Source of the DNA: Verrucomicrobiota bacterium
GTDB taxonomy: Bacteria > Verrucomicrobiota > Verrucomicrobiia > Chthoniobacterales > UBA10450
DNA: 5,755 nucleotides
Direction: 5' to 3'
NCBI GenBank assembly: GCA_003218735.1
Contig: QHOJ01000010.1
Span: 1-5,755, forward strand
Notes under the pieces: generated by a model
Database searches by the model: none
What the model was told of the DNA's origin: nothing
Seen by the model: only the letters and a program-made list of their open reading frames with translations
Shown here: positions 1-5,755 of the stretch, piece by piece
Numbering within the stretch: the stretch's first letter is position 1
How the letters are laid out: every line of letters starts with the position of its first letter
Translations under genes and position numbers: made by a program

Positions 1-1526
1 AGAAATTGCACAGCGGGAAGCGTAAGATGGAGGGCGGAGCTCCTGCGACGCCATTAGCGGACTTGCGGGAGCTCGCCCCTCCAATCGTGACCGGCAATCT
101 CGCACCTGCCCGTGCGCTCGACGTGATCAAGAAAGGTTTGGCCAGTTCGACTGATCAATCCCTCGTGCTTGAACTCGACGCCATTGTCGATCTTGGGAAG
201 AGCGGGTCGACACGAAATTTGATCCGCAATTTTTTCCTCGCGGAAAAATACAAGAAAGGAGCCTCAAAAACGCCGGCGGAAAAAGTGGTGCACGCTGCCG
301 TAATCGGCGCTGGTGTGATGGGCTCGGGGATTGCGCAATGGCTCAGCTCACACGGCATCACCGTAATTCTGCGCGATATAGCTCGGGAGCAAATCGACCG
401 CGGTCTGGCCAACATTGAAAAAACTTACGCCGACGCAGTGAAACGCGGCTTGATGAAAGAGGAAAAAGCGAAAGAAGGCCGCGCCCGGATCGTCGCTTCG
501 ACCGCACCGATGGAACTGCGCGACGTCCAATTTGTCATCGAAGCTGCCTCCGAAAAGATCGACATCAAAAAAGAAATTTTTTGCGAGTTGGCGATGCAGG
601 CCGGTCCGAAGACCATTATTGCCACAAATACATCCGCGCTGCCAATCCAGGAACTGGCGGATGTGACGGTTTTGCCCGAACACGTCATTGGTCTTCACTT
701 TTTCAACCCGGTCAGCCGGATGAAGCTGGTGGAGGTTGTTGTTGCAAAACAAACTTCCGATGAGACGCGTGTGCGGACTCTCGCTTTTGCCAGGCAAATC
801 GGGAAACTACCGGTGGTCGTCCGCGACAGTCCGGGGTTTCTCGTCAATCGGGTTTTGTTTCCCTATCTGCTCGATGCGGCGGAACTTTTCGAGAGCGGTC
901 TCGATGCAGCTAAGATCGACAACGCGCTTTTGCAGTGGGGTATGCCGATGGGCCCACTGAGACTGATCGACGAAATCGGCGTCGATATCACAATTGATAT
1001 TGGCAATACACTGGAGAAGGCATACGGGCGTCGCAATCACGTTCCCGCGGTTCTGCTTTGGTTGCGCGACGGACAGATGCTCGGTCGAAAAAGCAGCGGC
1101 GGTTTCTACAAATACGAAGGCAAAACGCATTTAGCTAACGACTCGCTGACGCAGTGGCGACGGGGATTGCATGGCGACCCGGGAGGCGCCGAAGGCCCGG
1201 TCATTCCGCCGGATTGGCATCGCGATCCACGGTTGCGGCTGAATGAGAGCGAATTGGCGCATCGCCTCGTCTTTCTCATGGTTAATGAAGCCGCGCGTTG
1301 CTTGGAAGAGAAAGTGGTCGAGTCTCCAGAGGACGCGGATTACGGAATGATTTTGGGAACAGGCTTCGCGCCATTCCGCGGCGGGCCATTGCGTTTCGCG
1401 GAGCATTTCGGATTGAAAGGAATCGTAGAAGGAATGGAACGGCTGGCGCAAAGCGAGGAGAAATTTTTGCCGTGCGAGATATTGAAGAAGCACGCGCGGG
1501 AAGACGCGAAATTTTATGGAGATTAA
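1..1526 (+). CDS. Enoyl-CoA hydratase / 3-hydroxyacyl-CoA dehydrogenase fusion (FadJ/FadB-like), 5'-truncated by the window
   Basis: This is the C-terminal part of a beta-oxidation multifunctional protein, presumably cytoplasmic. The frame is already open at base 3 and has no stop upstream, so the true start lies outside; the TTG at 6 and ATG at 27 are probably internal codons. Residues below count from the TTG. Residues about 35-80 resemble the end of a FadJ-type crotonase domain and its linker (ALDVIKKGL; SGSTRNLIRNFFL), so the hydratase core should lie upstream. Residues 95-275 are the NAD-binding domain with GAGVMG (101-106). Residues 276-375 and 410-500 are the two C-terminal 3HCDH domains, the second with GTGFAPFRGGPL (451-462). 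The catalytic set matches human HAD in spacing: Ser210, His231 (HFFNPV), Glu243 and Asn281. It reads as an intact enzyme oxidising L-3-hydroxyacyl-CoA with NAD+. The next gene starts 48 bases downstream and supplies the preceding step. Whether it is FadJ- or FadB-like, and its chain-length preference, cannot be told here. Confidence 0.93.
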   Translation, partial: KLHSGKRKMEGGAPATPLADLRELAPPIVTGNLAPARALDVIKKGLASSTDQSLVLELDAIVDLGKSGSTRNLIRNFFLAEKYKKGASKTPAEKVVHAAVIGAGVMGSGIAQWLSSHGITVILRDIAREQIDRGLANIEKTYADAVKRGLMKEEKAKEGRARIVASTAPMELRDVQFVIEAASEKIDIKKEIFCELAMQAGPKTIIATNTSALPIQELADVTVLPEHVIGLHFFNPVSRMKLVEVVVAKQTSDETRVRTLAFARQIGKLPVVVRDSPGFLVNRVLFPYLLDAAELFESGLDAAKIDNALLQWGMPMGPLRLIDEIGVDITIDIGNTLEKAYGRRNHVPAVLLWLRDGQMLGRKSSGGFYKYEGKTHLANDSLTQWRRGLHGDPGGAEGPVIPPDWHRDPRLRLNESELAHRLVFLMVNEAARCLEEKVVESPEDADYGMILGTGFAPFRGGPLRFAEHFGLKGIVEGMERLAQSEEKFLPCEILKKHAREDAKFYGD

Positions 1527-1532
1527 TTGTGA

Positions 1533-1562
1533 GGCTGCTCGCCGAGCCGTGATCGGCGCGCC
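1533..1562. repeat. GC-rich intergenic inverted repeat between the hydroxyacyl-CoA and acyl-CoA dehydrogenase genes
   Basis: The 48-base spacer contains overlapping inverted repeats. GCTC (1537-1540) pairs with GAGC (1544-1547) around a 3-base loop. Alternatively CGCCGA (1540-1545) pairs with TCGGCG (1553-1558) around a 7-base loop. The right end, GGCGCGCC (1555-1562), is palindromic. The 10-mer TCGGCGCGCC (1553-1562) recurs exactly at 3506-3515 in the next spacer. No T-run follows, so a classical intrinsic terminator is unlikely. A degenerate dispersed repeat or an mRNA-processing hairpin is more plausible; function is unknown. Confidence 0.45.
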
Positions 1563-1574
1563 ACCAATCAATAA

Positions 1575-3500
1575 ATGAAATCGCCTCTCGAAGCTCCTCA
1601 GAAGCAGATCGCTGAAGAAACGAGCGCGAAGCCTGCGACTCCGTCTGCCGTCATCGACACGTCGAAGATGGCAAAAGGCAAACGCGAAGCGCTCGAGCTG
1701 GCCGAGGCCTCACGCGACCCGCTCGATGACCGCGGCAGTTTCGCCAGCAATCTTTTCATCGGGCGCTACGATTTCGCGCGCATCCATCCTTACCCCGAGC
1801 AAAGCTCCGAAGATCGCGCAGCCGGGAAGGAATTTCTCGCCAGGCTAAAAGAATATCTCCGTGAAAATATCGACGCCGATGAAATCGATCGCACCGGTGA
1901 AATTCCGCAAAAGAACATCGATGATCTTTTCGCGATGGGCGCTTTCGGCGTGAAAATTCCGAAGCAGTACGGCGGCCTCGGTTTGTCGCAGGTAAATTAT
2001 GGGCGCGCGGCGATGTTGCTCGGGAGTTGGGACGCAAATCTCACTGCGCTCATTTCGGCCCATCAATCGATTGGCGTCCCGCAGCCATTGCTGCTCTTCG
2101 GCACGGAAGAACAAAAGAAAAAATATCTGCCGCGGGTCGCGCGCGGCGAGATTTCCGCGTTCGCGCTTACGGAATGGAACGCAGGCTCCGACCCCGCGAA
2201 TATGAGTTTGCGCGCCGATCCGAGCGCAGACGGTTCGGCGTTCATCCTCAACGGCGAAAAACTCTGGTGCACAAACTTAATTAAAGCCGGCGTGCTCGTG
2301 GTCATGGCCCGAACGGCTCCAAAAATCGTCAACGGCAGGGAACGCAAGCAAATCACTGCGTTCATTGTCGATGTCGATTCGCCTGGTCTCGAGATCACGT
2401 ATCGCTGCCATTTCATGGGACTGCGTGCGCTTTACAACGGCATTGTGAAATTTACCAACGTGCGCGTCCCGCGCGAAAACATGATCGCCAAGGAAGGCCA
2501 GGGATTGAAAGTCGCGCTCACGACCTTGAACACGGGCCGCCTCACGATTCCAGCCGCATGCGTTGGTTTGTCGAAACGCTTGCTCGATATTTGCCGCAAA
2601 TGGGCAAGCGAACGGATTCAATGGGGCGTGCCGATTGGGCAGCACGCCGCGATCGCAGGGAAAATCGCGGAGATGGCGGGCAACGTTTTTGCCATGGAGG
2701 CGATGACATTCCTCACGTCGTCGCTGGTGGATCGCAAGGTGGGCGACCTGCGCATCGAGACTGCGATGTGCAAAATGTGGGCAACAGAAACGACATGGAA
2801 AATTGCCGATGACGCCATGCAAGTGCGCGGCGGCCGTGGTTACGAAACCGCGCAATCGCTCGCTGGTCGCGGCGAGGAGCCTATTCCAGTCGAGCGTTTC
2901 CTGCGCGATTGCCGGATCAATCTCATCTTCGAAGGCTCGAGCGAAATCATGCGGCTCTTCATTGCACGCGAAGCGCTCGATCCGCATTTAAAAGTTGGCG
3001 GCGCGATCTTCAACACGCAGTTGCCAATGTCCGAGCGCGCCAAAGCTGTTTTCAGTTCCGGAAAATTTTATGCTGGCTGGTATCCGCGCCAATGGTTGCC
3101 CGGTGACGCCGGCAAGACTGACAATCTGCACGAGCCGTTGCGTGGGCACGTCAATTACGCGGCGTGGACCAGCAAGCGACTGGCGCGCGGATTATTTCAC
3201 GCCATGGCACGACACGGCCCGAAACTCGATCGCGAACAATTGTTGCTCTCGCGTTTCGTGGGGATCGCAACGGAGCTTTTCGCCATCAGCGCGACATGTT
3301 CCTTCGCGCAGCACAAGATCGAGAAGGGCGAACCACGTGACGAAGTTCTTTCAGTCGCGAATTATTTCTGTCGCTCCGCCCGTTCGCGAATCGACCATTA
3401 CTTTGCCGGTACGCATCGCAATGCGGACAAACGCGGCTATCAACTCGTGCAAGATTTGCTCGCTGGAAAACACAAGAGTTTGCGCGACGGCATTGTCTGA
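1575..3500 (+). CDS. Acyl-CoA dehydrogenase, long VLCAD/ACAD9-like type (641 aa)
   Basis: This FAD flavoenzyme should oxidise an acyl-CoA to trans-2-enoyl-CoA, passing electrons to electron-transfer flavoprotein. Domains in order: a polar Lys/Ala/Glu-rich leader (1-60); the N-terminal helical domain (about 80-190); the middle beta domain with the substrate/flavin signature FALTEWNAGSD (196-206); the C-terminal helical domain (about 305-470) with ERIQWGVPIGQ (346-356) and the FAD-contacting RGGRGYE (418-424); and an extra C-terminal region (about 475-641). Glu453 in IFEGSSEIMR aligns with the catalytic base of VLCAD. Compact members are near 380-400 residues, so both ends are extended, as in VLCAD/ACAD9. 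An extra loop (about 424-438) sits between the FAD motif and the catalytic segment. There is no signal peptide or clear membrane helix. It is not glutaryl-CoA dehydrogenase-like in size. The start ATG follows an AT-rich stretch with no Shine-Dalgarno. The family is certain; the substrate chain length is not. Confidence 0.93.
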   Translation: MKSPLEAPQKQIAEETSAKPATPSAVIDTSKMAKGKREALELAEASRDPLDDRGSFASNLFIGRYDFARIHPYPEQSSEDRAAGKEFLARLKEYLRENIDADEIDRTGEIPQKNIDDLFAMGAFGVKIPKQYGGLGLSQVNYGRAAMLLGSWDANLTALISAHQSIGVPQPLLLFGTEEQKKKYLPRVARGEISAFALTEWNAGSDPANMSLRADPSADGSAFILNGEKLWCTNLIKAGVLVVMARTAPKIVNGRERKQITAFIVDVDSPGLEITYRCHFMGLRALYNGIVKFTNVRVPRENMIAKEGQGLKVALTTLNTGRLTIPAACVGLSKRLLDICRKWASERIQWGVPIGQHAAIAGKIAEMAGNVFAMEAMTFLTSSLVDRKVGDLRIETAMCKMWATETTWKIADDAMQVRGGRGYETAQSLAGRGEEPIPVERFLRDCRINLIFEGSSEIMRLFIAREALDPHLKVGGAIFNTQLPMSERAKAVFSSGKFYAGWYPRQWLPGDAGKTDNLHEPLRGHVNYAAWTSKRLARGLFHAMARHGPKLDREQLLLSRFVGIATELFAISATCSFAQHKIEKGEPRDEVLSVANYFCRSARSRIDHYFAGTHRNADKRGYQLVQDLLAGKHKSLRDGIV

Positions 3501-3505
3501 CGTTC

Positions 3506-3530
3506 TCGGCGCGCCCCGGGGGGTCGCGCC
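3506..3530. repeat. Strong GC hairpin / probable dispersed intergenic repeat after the acyl-CoA dehydrogenase
   Basis: Five bases after the stop codon, GGCGCG (3508-3513) is matched by CGCGCC (3525-3530). The interior adds CCC (3514-3516) pairing with GGG (3521-3523), with T3524 bulged and a 4-base loop. This gives about nine GC pairs. It is followed by CTACCATTGA rather than a T-run, so it is not a canonical intrinsic terminator. It shares TCGGCGCGCC with the upstream spacer. From memory, GC-rich intergenic palindromes of this style are common in some Verrucomicrobiota. A role in mRNA 3'-end stability between the two gene pairs is possible but unproven. Confidence 0.5.
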
Positions 3531-3571
3531 CTACCATTGACCGCAGTGACGGCGCAGATTACGATCATCGG

Positions 3572-4957
3572 ATGAGTATGCCGCCCGTGCTCACGGAGAC
3601 GGCTTCACCTCGAAGCCGCACTACAAAGAGCGAAAAAGGAAAACGAATAGCATCGTCGAACGTTCTTGAAACGATCGAACAACACATTTTGCTCGACGGT
3701 TTCAAGGTCGTGATCGATCTCGAAAAGAGCCGCGGTTCGTATTTATATGATTCCGCCAGCGATCGACGCCTCATCGATCTCTACGGTTTTTTCGGCTCGA
3801 TGCCGGTCGCGTTCAATCATCCGTACTTCGACGATTCCACTGTGCAGCGCGATCTCTTGCGCGCAGCCAAAGTGAAAATCGCGAACTCGGATGTTTATTC
3901 GGAAGGCTATGCCGAATTTGTGGAAGCGTTCGAGCGCGTGGTCGGTTTGCGCCCGTTGGAACGCTATCTCTTTATCGAAGGCGGCGCGCTTGCGGTCGAA
4001 AATTGTTTGAAAGCGGCGATGGATTGGAAAGTTCGCAAGAACGTGGCGGCCGGTCATGGGGAGCGCGGCACGCAGATTTTGCATTTTCGACACGCGTTTC
4101 ACGGCCGCAGCGGCTACACGATGAGTCTCACCAATACCGATCCGCGCAAGACGGATTTGTTCGCTAAATTCGATTGGCCGCGCGTTTTGTGTCCGCACAT
4201 CGATTTCTCTTTGCCCGAATCGGAGCGCGAAGCGGATGCGATCGAGCGCGAAAAGAAATCTGAGGCTGAGATCCGTCAGTTCATCGACCAGGCTAAGATC
4301 GACATCTGCGCGATCATTATCGAGCCGATCCAGGGCGAAGGCGGCGACAATCATTTCCGCGGCGAATGGCTGCAAACGCTACGTAAGATTTGCGACGAAA
4401 ACGAAATGCTTCTCATTTTCGACGAAGTGCAATGCGGGATGGGCGCAACCGGTCGCAATTGGTGCTGCGAGCATTTCAATGTTTTGCCCGATCTGCTCGC
4501 GTTCGGAAAAAAGGCGCAGGTATGCGGCGTAATGGCCGGTCCGCGTCTCGATGAGGTACGTGATAATGCATTTCGCTTATCGAGCCGGCTGAATTCGACC
4601 TGGGGCGGAAATTTCGCCGATATGGTGCGCTCGACCCATTACCTGCGCATCATCGAGAAAGAGCATCTCGTGGAGAACGCAGGCAAAGTGGGTGCTTATT
4701 TCCTCGATCAACTCCTCGATTTGCAACGCGAAGAGCCGATCATTTCCGCCGCGCGCGGACGGGGCGTGTTTCTCGCATTCGATCTTCCGGATCCGAAGAC
4801 GCGCGAGGAATTCTGGAAAGGTCTTTTCGATCTTGGTGTTCTCACGCTGCGTTCGGGCGAGAATTCGATCCGTTTCCGTCCGCCGCTCGATATCACCGCC
4901 GAAGTTATCGACGAAGCGATGGATTTGATGCGGCAATACTGCCGCAAACGGAAATGA
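3572..4957 (+). CDS. lat: L-lysine 6-transaminase (lysine epsilon-aminotransferase)
   Basis: This cytoplasmic PLP enzyme (class III, fold type I) moves the epsilon-amino group of L-lysine to 2-oxoglutarate, giving alpha-aminoadipate 6-semialdehyde and glutamate. The 461-residue protein resembles Mycobacterium tuberculosis LAT (Rv3290c) throughout, as recalled: FIEGGALAVEN (134-144), FHGRSGYT (176-183), EPIQGEGGD (251-259), IFDEVQ (282-287), FGKKAQVCGVMAG (311-323), SRLNSTWGGN (338-347) and RFRPPL (434-439). Equivalents of known LAT residues fall at expected spacings: Glu256 (Glu243, the substrate-switching residue), Asp284 (Asp271, PLP ring nitrogen), Lys313 (Lys300, Schiff base), Thr343 (Thr330) and Arg434 (Arg422, substrate carboxylate). 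These segments separate it from ornithine or GABA transaminases. The basic polar N-terminus is about 18 residues longer than in the Mycobacterium enzyme. ATG 3572 is chosen as the first in-frame ATG after the preceding gene; a second lies two codons on, and neither has a Shine-Dalgarno. The next gene encodes the following pathway step. Confidence 0.94.
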   Translation: MSMPPVLTETASPRSRTTKSEKGKRIASSNVLETIEQHILLDGFKVVIDLEKSRGSYLYDSASDRRLIDLYGFFGSMPVAFNHPYFDDSTVQRDLLRAAKVKIANSDVYSEGYAEFVEAFERVVGLRPLERYLFIEGGALAVENCLKAAMDWKVRKNVAAGHGERGTQILHFRHAFHGRSGYTMSLTNTDPRKTDLFAKFDWPRVLCPHIDFSLPESEREADAIEREKKSEAEIRQFIDQAKIDICAIIIEPIQGEGGDNHFRGEWLQTLRKICDENEMLLIFDEVQCGMGATGRNWCCEHFNVLPDLLAFGKKAQVCGVMAGPRLDEVRDNAFRLSSRLNSTWGGNFADMVRSTHYLRIIEKEHLVENAGKVGAYFLDQLLDLQREEPIISAARGRGVFLAFDLPDPKTREEFWKGLFDLGVLTLRSGENSIRFRPPLDITAEVIDEAMDLMRQYCRKRK

Positions 4958-5053
4958 ACTCGAAGGGTGGATCGAGCAGTCCTCTGTTCGATGCTAATTT
5001 TGGGCGCCAAGTCGCATTTATCTGACATCGTCCGCGGAGCGGCCGATCGATCT

Positions 5054-5755
5054 ATGGAAAATATCTTAGAGAAACTTGGCCTCGCCGACGAAAACCCCGG
5101 CGTCTTTTGCGGTGAATGGCGCGGCGGAGGCGGCAAGATCGACAAGATCTCCCCGATCAATGGACGCAAACTCGCGAGTGTGCACACGGCGTCCGACGAC
5201 GATTACAAAACGACCATCGCCCGTGCGCAGGAGGCGTTTTTGGAATGGCGCACAACGCCCGGGCCGGTCCGCGGCGAGACCGTTCGCCGTCTTGGCAACG
5301 CGCTTCGGGAATCGAAACATGAGCTCGGTCAGCTGGTGACGCTCGAGACCGGAAAGATCATGGCCGAGGGCGAAGGCGAAGTGCAGGAAATGATCGACAT
5401 CTGCGATCTCGCAGTCGGTCAATCGCGCATGCTTTATGGCCTGACGATCCAATCGGAGAGAAAAAATCATCGTTTGATGGAGCAATGGCATCCGCTCGGT
5501 GTTGTTGCAGTGATCAGCGCGTTTAATTTTCCAGTGGCAGTCTGGTCGTGGAACGCCGCGCTCGCTGCGGTTTGCGGCGATGCCACTGTTTGGAAGCCAT
5601 CAGAAAAAACGCCGCTTACCGCAATTGCTGTCACAAAAATCGCGGAGCGCGTTTGCCGTGAGACCGGAGTTGACCCGGCCATCTTTACATTGCTCATCGG
5701 GGACCGCAAAACGGTTGGCCAAAAATTGGCGGACGACGCGCGGATTCCATTGGTT
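5054..5755 (+). CDS. amaB: L-aminoadipate-semialdehyde (piperideine-6-carboxylate) dehydrogenase, ALDH7 family, 3'-truncated by the window
   Basis: This NAD(P)+-dependent dehydrogenase should oxidise alpha-aminoadipate semialdehyde to L-alpha-aminoadipate, taking the product of the transaminase just upstream. The 234 visible residues are roughly the first half of a family of about 500. They follow human ALDH7A1 (antiquitin) from the start: KLGLADENPGVFCGEW (7-22), LETGKIMAEGEGEVQE (97-112), EQWHPLGVVAVISAFNFPVA (143-162) and WKPSEKTP (180-187). Asn158 (FNFP) is the oxyanion-hole residue and Lys181 a cofactor-binding lysine. Glu112 lies 46 residues before Asn158, the same distance as the aminoadipate-binding Glu121 precedes Asn167 in the human enzyme, as recalled. 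The catalytic Cys and Glu lie beyond the edge. ATG 5054 matches the family N-terminus. In-frame ATG 4991 (adding 21 residues) and GTG 4967 are possible but extend past it. Only a weak GGAG (5036-5039) precedes the chosen start. Symbols vary: amaB in Pseudomonas, pcd in Streptomyces. Confidence 0.92.
   Translation, partial: MENILEKLGLADENPGVFCGEWRGGGGKIDKISPINGRKLASVHTASDDDYKTTIARAQEAFLEWRTTPGPVRGETVRRLGNALRESKHELGQLVTLETGKIMAEGEGEVQEMIDICDLAVGQSRMLYGLTIQSERKNHRLMEQWHPLGVVAVISAFNFPVAVWSWNAALAAVCGDATVWKPSEKTPLTAIAVTKIAERVCRETGVDPAIFTLLIGDRKTVGQKLADDARIPLV

Noticed and set aside
6..29. TTG at 6 or ATG at 27 as the real start of a stand-alone 3-hydroxyacyl-CoA dehydrogenase
   Set aside because: The frame is open to the window edge, and the residues that follow match the end of a crotonase domain and FadJ-type linker, so these codons are most likely internal to a larger fusion protein.
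2277..2987. Long open frame on the minus strand opposite the acyl-CoA dehydrogenase (236 codons)
   Set aside because: It lies entirely inside a gene with clear catalytic motifs. Its translation is rich in His, Arg and Cys with no recognisable domain, as expected for antisense shadows in GC-biased coding DNA.
2995..3540. Alternative plus-strand frame overlapping the end of the acyl-CoA dehydrogenase and running into the spacer (181 codons)
   Set aside because: Its translation is Arg/Ser/Cys-rich with no domain, while the overlapped frame continues the acyl-CoA dehydrogenase C-terminal region without a break.
3506..3540. Rho-independent terminator after the acyl-CoA dehydrogenase
   Set aside because: The hairpin is strong, but CTACCATTGA follows instead of a T-run, and the next gene begins about 40 bases later on the same strand.
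3743..4375. Long open frame on the minus strand opposite the lysine transaminase (210 codons)
   Set aside because: It is fully embedded opposite a well-conserved gene, has no recognisable motif, and its composition mirrors the codon bias of the plus strand.
4958..5053. Internal promoter in front of the aldehyde dehydrogenase
   Set aside because: No pair of -35 and -10 like hexamers at reasonable spacing stands out. The palindromes TCCGCGGA and GATCGATC are short and expected by chance.

Overview
The window is an ordinary-looking bacterial metabolic gene run with every gene on the + strand. It holds four protein genes: the 3' part of a fused enoyl-CoA hydratase / 3-hydroxyacyl-CoA dehydrogenase (1-1526), a long acyl-CoA dehydrogenase (1575-3500), an L-lysine 6-transaminase (3572-4957), and the 5' part of an ALDH7-type alpha-aminoadipate semialdehyde dehydrogenase (5054-5755). 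Spacers are short (48, 71 and 96 bases) and contain no convincing promoter, so a single operon is the simplest reading. I see no RNA genes, CRISPR arrays, insertion sequences or phage genes.

The four genes form two functional pairs. The first two are beta-oxidation enzymes: the acyl-CoA dehydrogenase makes the 2-enoyl-CoA, and the multifunctional protein hydrates it and oxidises the 3-hydroxyacyl-CoA. The last two are consecutive steps of lysine catabolism: the transaminase removes the epsilon-amino group of L-lysine to give alpha-aminoadipate semialdehyde (in equilibrium with piperideine-6-carboxylate), and the dehydrogenase oxidises this to L-alpha-aminoadipate. If alpha-aminoadipate continues through 2-oxoadipate and glutaryl-CoA to crotonyl-CoA, the beta-oxidation enzymes could finish the route to acetyl-CoA. 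That link is inferred from gene order only.

The two spacers flanking the acyl-CoA dehydrogenase each hold GC-rich inverted repeats and share the exact 10-mer TCGGCGCGCC. They look like degenerate copies of a dispersed intergenic repeat. None of the three visible start codons has a good Shine-Dalgarno sequence.

The DNA is moderately GC-rich by eye. Weak Shine-Dalgarno usage, GC-rich intergenic hairpins and the protein styles suggest a soil or aquatic bacterium, possibly Verrucomicrobiota (Chthoniobacterales-like). That assignment is a guess from recall and cannot be proved from this sequence. I found no clearly undescribed system; the most useful observations are the gene grouping and the paired intergenic repeats.
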